Source of the DNA: Microbotryum silenes-acaulis
Lineage: Eukaryota; Basidiomycota; Microbotryomycetes; Microbotryales; Microbotryaceae
Assembly (NCBI GenBank): GCA_003665825.1
Contig: QPFY01000008.1
Location: forward strand, 1,240,001 to 1,304,000
Reading direction: 5' to 3'
Length of the DNA stretch: 64,000 bases
Shown: positions 11,017 to 26,126 of the stretch, piece after piece
Numbering within the stretch: the stretch's first letter is position 1
How the letters are laid out: every line of letters starts with the position of its first letter
Notes under the pieces: model-generated
What the model was told of the DNA's origin: nothing
Seen by the model: only the letters and a program-made list of their open reading frames with translations
Database searches by the model: none
Made by a program: the position numbers and the translations under genes

Positions 11017-14000
11017 CCCCAGTCGACCTGCGGCTTCTGCTTGCGATTCCTTCGGAACACGACCACCACAAGAGTCTTCGCCTTCTTCGGAATCGAACTC
11101 GTTGACTTCGACGCTCCCACCTCCGGCTTGGATGACGGATGAATTGGACGAGGAATGGGTCGCTCAACCTGATTCCGAAGAGGACGAAACTTCCTCCGAC
11201 GAGGAGGACGATCCTCAACAGCAATCAATGTCGTTATGTTCGGTGACTTCTCCTACCTCGGCAGCATTCATCACCGCTTCTTCATTTTCGCCGGAGATGT
11301 CCAAGAAGGCAAGTCCGACTTCGACGAGGAAGACCGCGCGAGAACCCGAGGAGGAGCAACACGATCTTTCCCCCTCTACCTCATCGGCTTCAGCATCGAT
11401 GGTGATGAACAAATACGCCTCGCTCAACCAACCCAAAGTACCCTCCTCCCTTCGACATGGATTTACTACCCATTCCAACACATCCGGCTCCCTGAACGGG
11501 GATACGTCACACCCCGACCTATCGGAGCATCCAACGACCTACGGCGGCGTAGGCACTTTCGATTCGAACCCTACCTCGATCGATTCGGATGCCGGTTCAT
11601 GCGTCGTTCGTTCGGAGAATGATCGACCTACGAGAGGTGGGGCCTTGTACCGTCCTAGTCAGTTACAAGCGGCGGTCAGAGCGTTGAAGGGTGTCAAATC
11701 GGCGGGTTTGGGAGCCAAGTTGGTTGAAGAGACGGATGGGGATGAGGCGGATACTGAGACCCCGTTGGCGGGAACACCGATGAGGAATGGGATTGGGAAC
11801 AGCGACGGATTCGGTTTGATGAAGTTGTTTGAACCGCCTAGTCCTCCTAGTGAGTTCCTTTGCCTGCGAACATTTCATCGATTTCACGAAACTAATGCCA
11901 GGCTTCTAGCAGCCACGACCCCAACTCAAACGAGCAAAGCGCCGGCTCCTTCAATCCAATCATTTACCTTTACTCCGCCCCCTCTCGAACGGACGTTGTA
12001 CAAATCGCTCGTTTCTCCTGCGTACACCACAACGACATCAGGTTCCGCCACCCCGATGCCGAAATCTCGTCGGAAGCCCGTTCCGACCCTTCGAACGGGC
12101 AATGACTTCGAGGCGACGCCACCTTCAAACGCGCAGGGTGGTGGAATGATGCAAGCCCCCGCTTTGGAAGTCAAGGATCGAGTTTTGAGATCGCAAGCTA
12201 CGACGACGATGGCTTCAACTTCCACGGGCACAGCGTCGACGTCGGGTATCGCTTCCCCTCCTTTGACTGCACTTCCTGCGTCCACGTACGCAACCGAGGA
12301 AGAAGGGATTTCGATCCTACATGAATCCGAACCTCCGCCAGCTTTGATTAGTGATACGTCCACTTCTTCGAGCAAAACGCCTCCTAAAGTGGGCCAAGGG
12401 AATTTCTCCCCTTTCCCTCTTACGCCAGCACCTGAAGCAGACGAGCCTGAGACGCCTCCTAAATCGACACAGAACCAAGTGGCTGGAACGCCTAGGTCGG
12501 CAGTCAAATTGTTCGAATTTCACTACGACACCTACACCCGAGATCATCTGGCTGCTTTGGTGGAGGAAATCGATCGATCTACTGGGAACGCTAGATATGG
12601 GTCTTCAGGCTCCAGTCATCCTACCAGTTCATCGAAGGAAGGTTCGGTCTGGGTCGATTTGTTACCTAGGACCAAGTCGACGCATGAGGATGGAGAGGAA
12701 GATGTTGAGGAGAATCAGAGGAGTAATAAGAGGATTAGATTGAGTCCCAAGTGGAGCTTTGCGGAGGATGACGGGGTACAGAGGAGTACGAGGGGAAGGA
12801 GGATCACGAGTGTTGGGAGTCTGAGCAGACACCCTCGGGTGAAGGATAAGGTCGTTGAGCAGGTCTCGCCTAGTGCGACGAGGAGCCAGGTCACGAAACA
12901 GAGGTTGGATCAGGCGAACTCGTTATTGGATCGGATTCGAGCCAAAGCCGCTGCGGCGTCGGGGAGAAAAACGAACGATGATCAACTCGCCGGCGAAGGA
13001 GATCAAGTCGACCAGACCATCGTGCCTGGATCACCGAGGCCAGTCACGGTCGACTCGCCTTTGCCGAGATTGGCAGCAGCGGCTTCGGCTTCGATTCGGC
13101 ATGCTCTCAGTGGGGATTCGTTGTCAGCTTCTTCGAGGTCCAACTTGGGCCATGGTCGACGACCCTCGTTGGCTCAATCCGTCCTCACCGCCACGAACCT
13201 CGCTGCGTCCTCTGCTGCACCTTCCGTTGCCCATCTTGCTTCGAACGAGGGCAGCGTTGCGCCGAGCCCTAATAGTCGTCGTCATTTCGCCACGACCCCG
13301 ATCCGATCTTCGAACGGCAACATCAGCTCGAAACGCAAAACCTCTGCTTTAGGCGAACGATTCGCACCAAACTCGTCGATTCGAGTCACGTCCCTCGATT
13401 CGAATGGCGATTCTAAAGATCCCGGCGCAGCGACCGATGAAGAGAAACAAAGCAGTCGAGGTTCAACGGCTTCGTCCATGACCTGCGCGACGAGTGGATC
13501 AGGAGCGATGAACGACACGAGAAGTACAAGAGGAGGCAAAGGGCATTCAAGACAATCAACTTTGACGACGATCGGACCTCAGGATGTCGGGGTTTTATTG
13601 GGGTTGAAGAACTCGCCTGGGACGGGGAGATCGAGTCGGATGGTATTCGATCAAGTTCATCAGAGATGGATCAAGACACCTCGTGCGTTGATCATTAAGA
13701 AGGGTGAATCGATGATCTCTGGGTCTTCGACTGTCGTAGCGGAGGAGAATGGATCCGGCGATGCGAGCGGCTCGACGGAGGATGATCCGTTTAGGGACTT
13801 CGAGTCGACGAGAGCGTCGATGGATATCAGGGACGAATTCAACAAGAGCTTAGTGAGCGCCGCAAAAGATCAAGGACCACCCGGATTGTCGGGGTTGGGG
13901 ATTACGGCGGAGACGCCAAAGATCGAGGAACCGAGGAGGATTACGGAAGATGATGTGGGCTCCCCGTTGGATGCGTGCTATTTCGAGGCAGCACCTATTG

Positions 14001-16699
14001 AGCAGAGGATTGAGGACGAGGAAGGCACGAGTCCTCTTCCTGATTGGGGGACACCGCAAGTCGAGCAAGAGCGAGAAGAGGAGCAATTCCAACTGCGCCC
14101 AATGCAACAATCTCCTGAAACATTCGCACAACCCGCAGTATCCGTCGTCGCATCCTCAGCCCCTAGTCCGGCCATTGTTCCAGTCCCGAGTGTTTCTATC
14201 CCGACCACCCCGAGGGGTACCCACGCCAAGCCTCAACTTCCTCGCTCGGCGCTCAAGAACGCCGTGGCCCGATCGCACAGCGACCCAGGTCTACCCGCCA
14301 CACCTCGTCTTGCTTCTGGATCGTCCGCCGACCGACAGCTCAAGGTCTCTCGATCGGTCAGTTTCTCGGATGGTAAAGCCGAAGGCAAGATCGAAGGATT
14401 GGTCGCCGTCAGTATCGAAGAGCTTGAGAGGATGAGGATGAAGAATGTCGGTGGGGTGCTTTCGGCCGGTGGGAGTCGCCTCAAGTTCCAAATGTCGACA
14501 ATCTCGGATAGGTCCGTGTCGAACCATGCGGAGAGTGTCGATAGACTCGGCGGGGAACCCGGGTCGTTGGCAATGGAAGGCTTTGATGAAGAGGCACCCA
14601 GCGCGAATGCATCGGTCTCGTCTCCCTCGATCAGGGTTTTGACGAGGTCCAAGAGCTGTCAAGACAGAGTCATCGATTTGAATCTGGCTGGTAAGTCTTT
14701 CGCAGGGGACCCGGTTTCCTGTCGAGTGGGACATCCGCTGACTCAGGATGCCCCCACCACAGCGGTCTCCGAGGTGCCAAACGGAACACCCCTGCCCCTC
14801 ATCCAGTCGACCGTCTCCGAAACCTCCCTCACCACGAGCTCTCACTCGACCTCCCGCACGTTCCGCCGCACCACCGCCCCGGACGCGACCTTCCTCACCG
14901 AATGTTCGTTCGGCGTCTCGGCCGACCGAATGGTGCAGTACATCACCGACGTTAAGCCTTTCGAACCTGATTGGGAGGCAGTGATGTCGATTGATCTCAG
15001 TGGCAAGAAGATCGAGAGTTTGGTGAGGTTGAAGGAGTTCTTGCCTGGCTTGGATGAGATTAATGTGTAAGTGTTCGTTCGGCCTCACCTCCAAGCGCGT
15101 TGAACTGACTTTTCTTCTGGTTGGTGTGTAGCAACGACAATCATATCGCCTTCCTCACAGGCGCGCCAGCAACCCTCCGAACGCTGCTCGTCGCCTCGAA
15201 CAAGCTCAGTGGCCTGACATGCTTCCAACACCTGCTCAACCTCGAGCGTATCGACGTCAGCCACAATCAAATTGACTCGGTGCACCAGTTCGCCTGTTTG
15301 AAGCATTTGCGCGAACTCAAGGCCGATGATAACTTGGTCACGAACTTGGAGGGTTTGTTCGGATTAGATGGGTTACAAAAGTTGAGCTTGAGAGGTAATC
15401 GAGTCGAGGTGGTGGATACGACGAGATCCAAATGGTCAGTCCTTCACTCTTGATTTCTGATGCATGATCTTAGCGAGCTGATGGCGAAATTCTCGACGCC
15501 TTCAGGACTCGCCTTGAGACGTTGGATCTGAGTCGCAACGCAGTCACTTCGTTTGTTGGCCTCGAGCGACTGAGCTCGCTTGTTTCACTGAATCTCGGTT
15601 AGTACCTTTCATCTTTACCGTTCGTTGGAACGTGAAAGCGTCAAAGCCCCGTCGCGTCTGACATGCGCCATCCTTTTCTCTCAGACGAAAACAAGCTGAA
15701 CTCGATCGCAGCAACGAGTCCGATGCCGAGTCTCCGCGTTCTGCGCATCTCGGCGAACCCACTCGTGAAGATCGACGTGTCGTTCGCGCCGAGGTTGCGG
15801 ACTCTGCTGGTGGATTCGGCCAAGCTCGACCCGATTGGCGGGTTGGAGAAGCTGGGACGACTAGAGAACTTTTCGCTGAGGGATCAGGATGCGGACCAGC
15901 AAGTTTTGTGAGTTCAGCCTGCTCCCTTTCTGTAGCCACCCAAGCAGGTTCTGATCATCGGTGACTTTCATTCTGCAGGTGGCTTTCCCCGACCTCCTTG
16001 CGTGATATAAAGCGATTGTATCTCTCGTCGAACCCGTCGTCTCTACCCCTGTCGCTGCTTTCCCCCTCCTCCCAGCTCGGTGCTCCCTCACCAACATTCT
16101 TCAACCTCATTTATCTTGAGCTCTCCTATTGCCAGTTGACCCGACTGCCGCCCACGCTTTCCTCGACGATCCCCAATATTCGCGCCTTGGACCTTAGCCA
16201 CAACCCTTTGACCTCGCTCGATGGTCTTCAAGGCCTCACTCGGCTGACCAAATTGACTGCCGTTGGCGCGAGATTGGAAAGAGTGAAAGAGCTGGCAGAG
16301 GTGTTGAGAACCTTGCCCGAATTGCAGAGCCTTGATCTGAGGTAAGCATATCACCTGCATCACCTTGCTCCCGTGTTCACTGGGTACTGATAGACTGCAT
16401 TCTCTGACGACCACCCCAGAATGAACCCCATTACGCTCTCCTTCTACCCTACGTTCACCACCACTACTCCCACCACTACGAGCTCCCCTCCCTTCGATCT
16501 CGAATGGTCCAAAACGGACCAACACCACCGACGTACGCTCTCAGATGAATGGTACTTTCGTCGACTATCCTACCGATCCATATTACTCTCCCTCATCCCC
16601 AGCCTGGCTTGGTTCGATGGAAGTCTGGTCAAGGAGAAGGAGAGGAAAAGGTTGTTGGACGTTGTGAAGGAATTGACCAAGAGCGGGTTGAGGGAATGA
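10736..16699 (+). CDS. Nud1/Cdc11-like leucine-rich-repeat spindle-pole scaffold
   Basis: Resembles the fungal spindle-pole-body scaffold of the mitotic exit / septation initiation network (Nud1 in budding yeast, Cdc11 in fission yeast). Exons 10736-11849, 11910-14690, 14763-15066, 15132-15434, 15506-15597, 15685-15907, 15979-16341 and 16420-16699 give 1819 residues. The N-terminal half is low-complexity and Ser/Pro-rich with a run of glutamates (about residues 83-92) and the short motif PPAWMTDELDEEWV (about 128-142), like the conserved Cdc11 N-terminal motif. The C-terminal quarter is a run of leucine-rich repeats (for example LRTLLVASNKLSGL, LERIDVSHNQID, LQKLSLRGNRVE, LETLDLSRNAV). Introns 1 (60 nt) and 2 (72 nt) are multiples of three without stops, so the frame stays open if they are retained. 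Alternative: another LRR scaffold; domain order favours Nud1/Cdc11. Confidence 0.75.
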
Positions 16700-17898
16700 G
16701 GGAGGATTATATTGACTTACTTTTTCGTGGAGTGTATGAACGATTGGGATGCGACTAGAATGCATCAACTTGCGTGTTGTAGACTGTCCAGCCCGGGCGA
16801 GATTTTTGTATTGTCCAGCGAGCCGAACACGTTTGGTGCGAGGTCGCTCGCATATGACCCCGAGCTTGCCGTAAACTCTGCGATGTGGTGTCCGACAGTG
16901 TTTCTATGGTATTTGTTGACGCCGAGCGCGAGAATGGCAAGTTGGCCTCGCTTTCGGCGATGGCTGGTGCTCCGGTCGTGCGCAGTCGATTTCGCGTTCC
17001 CGTGTTTCTCCATCCATCCCCAGCCCACGGACCATTCGTCTCTCTCCACCATGACTTTAGTGAATCGCGACCATTCATTATCCACCTCTTCCACTGAATC
17101 TGCTAGTTTCCATCCCGAGGGGTGTGTCTTCCCCTCCTGGGGCTTTACAGTTCTTCGAAATCTCAATCTCGAAATGTCAGTCTCCCAAGTGATTGCGAGA
17201 CTTAGAGTATATCAAATGTACCCACGACTTGTCCGAGGCAGCAAAAAGCGAAGAGTGGCCAGCAGCACCCTCACCCGTTAGTAGAACTTAGTACCAACGC
17301 GGCCTTGCGACGGTCCAAGCGCCGAGAGCGCCGAGATAGGGGGAAGAGAGTTTTGGAGTATAAAGTCGTCATCAGTGGGTAGTGTGGATTATACGGCGCT
17401 CTTCTTTCAGATTTGATTGTGCCTTTGAGTTGTAAATAATGTCAAGCTATCCCACCGAGGCGGAACTTGAAGCCACAGGCTGCGTCAAGTTGTCAACAGG
17501 CAGTGCTATTAGCTGCAGTGCAATGCGAGTCGGCGCGTCGAAAGGCCGTGCTGCACGCGTCCGAAATTAAGCATTTGAAAACGGGCGGATTCGGCGGTCG
17601 CAGTAATGGGGAATTAAGATTGCTTGGGACGCGCGCGTGCACGGCGGTCGGTCGATAAGTTGGCTCGCGCGTTGGTCACCGTCACCCTCATCGTCGTCGT
17701 CGAGTCTCACCCCGCTGCTGTCCCTACTACCACCCACTCTGCCCATCGTTATCGTCGTCGTCATCAACTCCGTTTGATCTTCGTCGTTTCGCATCGCACT
17801 TGCTCTCTTTCGTCGACGCTCGCCTATCGCCCAGACCGTGCCCGTCACCCGCACGCTCTCGACGCCTCTCACCCACCTCCACACACACTCACGTCACA
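16700..17898. other. Intergenic, NUD1-like 3' flank and ARF1 promoter
   Basis: About 1.2 kb. Overlapping frames of up to 189 codons exist on both strands at 16712-17281 but have no start context, no recognisable motif and no splice partners, so I read them as chance. The last 250 bp before ARF1 contain TCG/CGT-rich and pyrimidine-rich sequence expected of a strong promoter and leader. Confidence 0.55.
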
Positions 17899-19468
<1,570 letters not shown>

Positions 19469-20597
19469 ATGCTTTTCGACGGGAGATACTTCACGCGTCC
19501 TTTTTTTGCCCGAACTTTTTCCCGAACAATCAGGTTTATGACCCTACACCACCCCACGCTCGATCAATCACGACGAAAGGAATCCTCGGGAGGAGGAGGA
19601 GATGGTGGAGAGTGATGGGATAGGTAAAGGATGCAAAGACTGGAGGATGAAGAAGAATGAAGAAGAAGAAGTGGGGGACTTTGTCAAAGCTTCCTTCATT
19701 ATGAAACGAAAGCAACCAACCCCTTCCCCTGTTAATTACGGCCACTGAACCCAATTCCCCCCCTTTTCCTTTCTCCTTCCCCCCCATACAACCCCCCTCA
19801 AAGTCCCCTATTGTTTACCACGTTCTCGTTTTCGTTTTCCTCTCTTTTCTCTTTTCTGTTTCTGGCTCACTTGCCCCCTTGTTTCTTGAAACGACGTTCT
19901 CTTTTCCTACCCAAGTCTAGTTGAACTTTGTTGCTCTCTTCTCTTTCGACTTCGCCTTCTTCACCTACTTGCTTGCAACTTCTCTTCCTCCCCTCCCTGC
20001 CCGTCTTCTTCGCTTTCCTACTCTCGCAATCTTGCCTTCTTTCACTTCCCACTCCATTCACCCGCACGGAATTTAAGAGAGCGCTTCTCAGCAAATGTAA
20101 GCGATCGAGCTCACCCCGCGGGGTGGGAAACGTTTCGAGGCTAGTAGACCTTGTTGTTCATCAATGTAGCGAAAGCAACTCGTATGACAAACCAGATCTA
20201 TAGTAGGGGCATCGGTCAGATTCGACAAGGTTTTATCTCGGCCGAAATCGAATTTTGAACTGACTTGGGTCGTACGCGAGTGCCGGTTGCCTTTCGACTT
20301 CACCCCCACGCCAAGTCGATAAAACTTGGGGGAAGATATTCGCCCCTACGCTCAGCTTTCGACTGCCGACATCACAGCTTGACGGTCAAAAGTGCTTGTG
20401 ACGAGGGAATCAGTTGGCCATAGATCCAAGCTGCAGGAGGATCACTCGACATCGCCGGCCTCTCCTTACGTACGACACCACCAGTTCGTGCGACGCGGCG
20501 GTGTGACTCATCTGTTGTACCACGACATAGGAGCCACGCCAAATCCAGCGTGACAAGCAACCCAAACAACACTCGACATCCAGAATAAGTCATCGTG
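19469..20597. other. Intergenic, ARF1 3' flank and CFT2 promoter
   Basis: About 1.1 kb. 19740-20050 is strongly pyrimidine-rich on the + strand, with C runs and CTT repeats. A short palindrome (CCCCGCGGGG) lies near 20116-20125. No gene, RNA or mobile element recognised. Confidence 0.55.
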
Positions 20598-23500
20598 ATG
20601 AGCATCACGCTCACCTCTTTATCGGAATCGCCGCCGTGCTACCTCCTGACGATCGACTCGGCCAAGATCCTCCTCGATTGTGGCATCCACGACACGACTG
20701 CAGAATTCCCTTCTTCTTCCAGTTCAGCTTTAACCGATCCCACTTCGACTTATCTCAAGAGGGTGAGAGACCTCGCACCTTCGTTGAACCTCGTCATCGT
20801 TACCCATCCGCTCTTGACCAGTTTGGGTTTACTGCCTTGGTTGAAAGCCAAGTGTGGTCTACGATGTCCCGTTTACGCGACCTTACCTACGAGGGAAATG
20901 GGACGGTATGCAGTGGAGGAGTGGGTGGTCGCGAGGAGTGAGGAGGAGGAGAATGAGGCGTTTAGAGAGGGGGAGGCGGCTTTGGACAAGGCGACGATCA
21001 AACCCAAGGGCAAGGGGAAACGAACGAGGATGGAGGTGGAGGAGCAGGGCGTTCAAGTTGAAGGAGGAGAAGAACTCACGATGGACGGGACGGAAGTGAA
21101 GGAGGAGGATTTGATGCAGCAGGTGTGGAAGTTGTCCGTTCACGAGGTCCGGCAGGCGTTCTTGACGGTCAATGCGGTCAGGTGGACACAGCCTGTTCAT
21201 CTATCAGGTCAGTCCCAAGTCTGGTTCATTGGGGTATGGCATAGGTACTGATTAGAGGCTTTTTCACGAATGTGCAGGCCCATTGAAGGGGTACACCTTA
21301 GTCGCCCACCGATCAGGTCACACCCTCGGAGGTTCCCTCTTTACGATCCGACCTTCGCTCTCTTCCTCGCTGTCACCAGCAAGCTCGGCCTCGTCGTTCC
21401 TCTACGCGCCAATCTTCAACCACGTCAAAGAGCATCATCTCGATAGTTCAGCTCTGTTGAACGGAGCAAGGATCGACGAGGCCATGAGAAGGATGGGTGT
21501 CGTTGTCGTTGGAGCCGAAAGGAGTTTAATGGTCAACGTCAAACGTATGGACAAGGAAAAAACCTTCTTGGGTGCGTCATCGGGTCTTTGGGTAGGCTGA
21601 AACGAAAGAGAACCGACTCATTCGAGGCTTACTTGCCCGTATCACTTGTACAGATTGCGTCACCACCACCATGCGCAACAATCATTCGGTCCTTCTACCC
21701 GTCGATGCTTCGGCACGTATTCTCGAACTGCTCGTACTTTTGGAAACACATTGGTCATTTGAGAGTTTGGGGAGGCAGTTCCCTTTGTGTGTCGTTTCGA
21801 GAACGGCGAAGGACGTGTTTGTTTTTACGAGGAGTTTGACGGAGTGGATGGGAGGTCAGGTCGGGAGACAGGTGGGGGATGAGAAGATTCTCAAGTTCCC
21901 GTAAGGTCCCCCTTGCATTGTCATCTGCGAGAATCGGTTACAAGAGCAGCCCATGATTGACCGAGTCTCTTTTTTTCTCCTCTCGCAGTAACGTCCGGAT
22001 TTACCCCTCCATCGAAGCCCTCAACGCTGACATCCCTCCCGAAGTCCCCAAGACGATCCTCGTCACACCCCTCTCACTCTCGCACGGGTTCTCGCGCAAG
22101 CTCTTTGTCGAATTTGCCCAGGTCCCTGGAAACGTCGTTTTGTTGACTCAGACGAGTGACGAAGGCAGTTTGACGAGGTGGCTGTTTGGTCTTTGGGATG
22201 AAGCACAGACCGAGGGGGAGAAATGGGGTGAGGGTAAAGTCGGTCGGGCGGTCAAGATGGACAGGACTCTGGACCTCAAAGTGAGCGATCATCATAGTTT
22301 CAGTCACTCGAGTCGAACCTAATGACTGGAAACCCATAAAAATGTATCTCACCACAGATGAAACGTAAAGTTTACCTTGAAGGCGAAGAACTCGAACGTC
22401 ACCTCGCTGCCGAACGCGAGATTGAAGAACGTGAAGCGCGTCACCAAGCCGCTCTCGATCGATCTCGCCGGATGTTGCATACCCAAGGTGATAATTCGGA
22501 TTCCGACTCGGACCTTGACTCGGATGTCGAAGACGCCGAAGAAGCGATTAAAGAAGAGGGCATTGTCGTTCCTGCACCACGAAGAAGAACGGGTGGCTTC
22601 ACGGGAGGTCTAGGTGCATGGGACGAATTCTTGGACGAATCGAACCTCAGTGGTCGAGCGGCGACGTTCGATATTTACGTCAAGGGGGAGGCGGGAGTCA
22701 AGAGGGTTATGGATGGCTTGAATCGGTATCGCATGTTCCCTGTTGTGGAGAGAAAAAGGAGGGTGGATGCTTATGGTGAAGCGATTGATATCGAGGGGTG
22801 GTTGAAGAGGGGGATCGATGAGGATCCCATGACGATGGGATTGGCCGTCGGGAACTCGAATGCGGCGAAGCTGTTGGGCCAAGCTGCGGCTGCTTTGGGT
22901 GTTGGTGGAACGGGCGCGAATAAGAAGATCAAGATGGAGGAGGAGAAGGTCAAGGAGAAGGAGGTGGAGAAACCGCACAAGTATGTTGTCGACGAGGTGC
23001 AGGTGCGGATCGTATGCTCGATTTTCGTGGTTGATTTCGAGGGCGCGAGTGATGGGAGGGCTTTGAAGACCATCTTGCCGCAGATGAACCCGAGGAAATT
23101 GGTGAGTGATCCAGTAGGAAGCGTACTGTGTTTGACCTGGTGGCTCATTACGTTTTCCAACTTTGGACAGGTCATCGTCAACGGTTCCCAAGCCTCGATC
23201 AACGACCTCGCCGCGCACTGCCAAGCCGTCAACGCCTACTCTGAAGAGATATTCACCCCTTCCCTGAACGAATCTATCGTCGTCGGCCACGAAACCAAGA
23301 ACTTCTCCATCCGTTTGGGGGATAGTATCATGGCTTCGTTGAGGTTGTCCAGAGTTGAGAGTTATGATGTGGCTTATGTGTCGGGTGTGGTGAGGTTCGA
23401 TCCCGAGTCGGATTTACCTGTTCTGGAGAAGGTAGGGGTGTTGGACGGCGCGGGACAGTTGAGGATTGAGGTGAACGCGGAGGCGGAGGCGGAGGTGACG

Positions 23501-23902
23501 GAAGAGGGAATCAAGGTCGAACGGGGCGTCGGGGATGAGGAGAAGGAGGAGGAGGAGCAAGACGATAAAATGGATGCCGATTCGATTACGCCCTCTACAA
23601 GCCTGATCAAGACGCTTCCCCCTCTCCCTCCGTCACTCTTCATCGGTGACCTACGTCTTACGCTGCTTAAAGAACGGCTCGCCGCACGCGGAATCCCGTC
23701 CGAGTTTGCAGGTCAAGGCATTCTTCTCTGTGGACCTGCACCGCCTCAGTCGTTTGGGTATAAGGGCGAGTTGAACTTGAGTGGTGGGAGAGTGGTCGTT
23801 AAGAAGAGTGGGAGGGGGAGGGTGATGATTGAGGGCACCCCGGGGGAGACTTATCATGTCGTAAGGGAGGTCGTGTATAGCTTGCATGCCCAGGCTGGGT
23901 AG
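20598..23902 (+). CDS. CFT2: Cleavage and polyadenylation specificity factor subunit 2 (Cft2/CPSF100)
   Basis: Subunit of the nuclear pre-mRNA 3'-end processing complex, the catalytically inactive partner of CPSF73/Ysh1. Exons 20598-21207, 21278-21571, 21654-21900, 21989-22280, 22358-23101 and 23171-23902 give 972 residues. The N-terminal metallo-beta-lactamase fold is visible (LLTIDSAKILLDCGIHD; LNLVIVTHPLLTSLGLLPWL), and the zinc-binding HxHxDH of CPSF73 is replaced, as in CPSF100. A histidine-rich strand follows (GYTLVAHRSGHTLGGSLF), then a beta-CASP part (TILVTPLSLSHGFSRKLF) and a C-terminal region with acidic inserts and the SIRLGDSIMASLRLSRVESYDVAYVSG-type segment (motif around 23320-23390). 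Intron 5 (23102-23170, 69 nt) is in-frame and stopless. The start is the second of two adjacent start-like codons, the first being GTG. Confidence 0.88.
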
Positions 23903-23983
23903 CATGTGATGATGCAATTATGAAACAAGTGTTTTCGATACTTATTCTACCCTACGCCAACCACTAAAGCCCTTTGTTTGCCC

Positions 23984-26126
23984 TCAAACGACCCCACCAT
24001 CCTGTAAAATCTTGATCTCCCCATCTTCCATCCCCAAAACCTCCCTCAACACTTCAACAGTATGTTCCCCCAAAACAGGCGGCGGTCGATGCACCTTCAT
24101 CTTCTCCCCATCATAAACGACAGCAGGAGCCAATAAATCAATCTTACCCGCCCTCGGATGTTGAACCGAAACCGTCACTTTCCTAGCTTTCGCTTGGGGA
24201 TGAGCGAACGTTTGAGCGATGTTGTTGACGGGCGCAAAAGGGAATCCACCGCCTTTGAAATAGGTGAGCCAGGAGGAGGTGGAACGGGATTGGAAGGTCT
24301 TTTTGAGGAGGGGGATGAGCATCGAACGATTGGCGACGCGCAGGGCGTTGGTGGAGTAGTTTGGGGAGTCAGCCAATTCAGGTTGGGATATCAAGGTCGT
24401 GAGTTTCTTAAATTGGGAGTCTGCAGGGTTGGAAAGGCGGAGTTTGAGTCCTGAGTCGCGGGAGAGGCCATCGGTTCAGTGGGAGAAAAACGTTACCATT
24501 CCCTGCACCGATCATGATGTAGCCATCTTGCGTAGGGAAGACTTGATAAGGTACGATACTGAAGGGAGGAGCACATCAGCCGTCAATTAGGTTTGGCAAG
24601 TTTCCCATAAGAGGTGTGAAAAACTCACGAAGGGTGCGCGGTCCCTTGCCTCGTCGCTTCCTGACCAGCGATCAAATAATTCGAAGCCACATTTGCCAAG
24701 GAAGCGATCTGCAAGGAAGACACTCTCTGTAATCAGAGCCGCTGTCCGTCCCCAACTCGAGAGAGTGATCGTTCCTCACCTGAGAGTCGAACAACGAGCA
24801 ATCGATCCAAACCCCTTTCCCCGTTTGGGATCGCGAGATTAAGGCTGCCAAGACGGCACCTTTGAGGTAAAGACCCGTTGTCAAATCTGCAGGCGCATAC
24901 GAAGGCGTCAGTCAGTTCCGAGAGACTCGAAATCTGCGCGAAATTGAGGGTGCCTAAGGTTACGAGCCCGTACCTGTGATGGCTACACCGACTTTGACGG
25001 GAGGGGCATCAGCTTCGCCGGTGATGTGCATCAGACCTGCTTCGGCTTCAATGTTGACGTCGTAGCTATTGAGAGATGCGGAACGTCAGGAATGTGAAAA
25101 GACTTCTCAGCCCGGTCGCAGGCAAAAAACTTTTTTGACGTACCCTGGGTTCCCAGCATAAGGTCCTGTTTGTCCGTAGCCTATTGTAGAATCACGTACT
25201 CAGGTTCAGTTCAAGAGTGGAAGATGATCTTGTACAGCACACTGACCCGAGATGGATGCGTAGATCAACTTTGGGTTCAACCCCTTGCACGTTTCGTAGC
25301 TGAGGCCCAGCTCGGCGAGTTTTCCGGGGACATAATTCTCGACCTGTGGTGCATGTCCATTGACAGAAACATGAAGTGAGTATATTAAAACACCACAAAG
25401 CACATGTACTGGGCGGGCCTTGACTTACCAATACATCAGCCTTCTTGACCAACTCAAGCACCAACTTGAGCCCCTCGGGATGCTTGAGGTTGATCCCAAT
25501 CGAGCGCTTCCCGCGATTCGCTTGTAAAAAGTAAGTCGATTCGGGGGATAGCTTGGACCAGTCATCTGTTCTGAGCTGGACTTTGGAAGTCGGAGAGGTC
25601 GGAGGTGTTGGGGGGAGGTCGATCAGGGGTGCGGACGGGGGGTTCCTACAGGTTGTGCGGGTGTCATTCAGGTGGGAATGATGAGCGGGTCGAGTATGGG
25701 AGATGGGAGGTGGCGAGGAGGGGTAGCGTACCAGGCTCTTGTATCGTCTCCCCGTGTAGGATGTTCAATCTTCCACACCTACCATGGCAACTCCACACCT
25801 CAAGGAGAGATTCAGCTTCTCGGACTGAGCGCTCGGCAAGGCGGGGCCCCAGTCCATCATTCCAATCCGCCCACGATAGATTGAGCACTTACATCTGCTC
25901 CCAGATCAGACAACATCATCGTCGCATACGGACCGGCCAGAACGCGCGTCAAGTCGAGCACTTTGATCCCCTTCAATGGTGGGGGCATCGCGAGGACTCG
26001 GGAGGAGGTGCATAATGAATGACGTTGAGAGAGGACGATGGTTGTGGATCGGGGAACGGTCGTGCGGAGTACATGGCGTGTGAGACGACTTCCCCCCAGA
26101 GCCGGGGCAAAGAGTCGAGGTGTCAT
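23984..26126 (-). CDS. Mitochondrial family III (CaiB/BaiF) CoA-transferase, SUGCT-like
   Basis: Transfers CoA between acyl groups; closest remembered relative is succinyl-CoA:glutarate CoA-transferase (SUGCT). Ten exons: 26126-25893, 25778-25732, 25645-25429, 25343-25247, 25180-25144, 25065-24974, 24886-24780, 24708-24629, 24558-24497 and 24420-23984, giving 469 residues. The start at 26126 gives a presequence with Arg, Ser and Thr but no acids, which predicts mitochondrial import. Family motifs in order: [67 protein letters not shown], and VGVAITDLTTGLY, where the Asp aligns with the catalytic aspartate of formyl-CoA transferase. Exon 5 is only 37 nt. Substrate cannot be fixed from sequence. 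Confidence 0.85.

Noticed and set aside
16712..17281. 189-codon + frame and an opposing 133-codon frame after the NUD1-like gene
   Set aside because: No domain, no splice partners and mutual overlap on opposite strands; typical of chance frames in GC-rich DNA.
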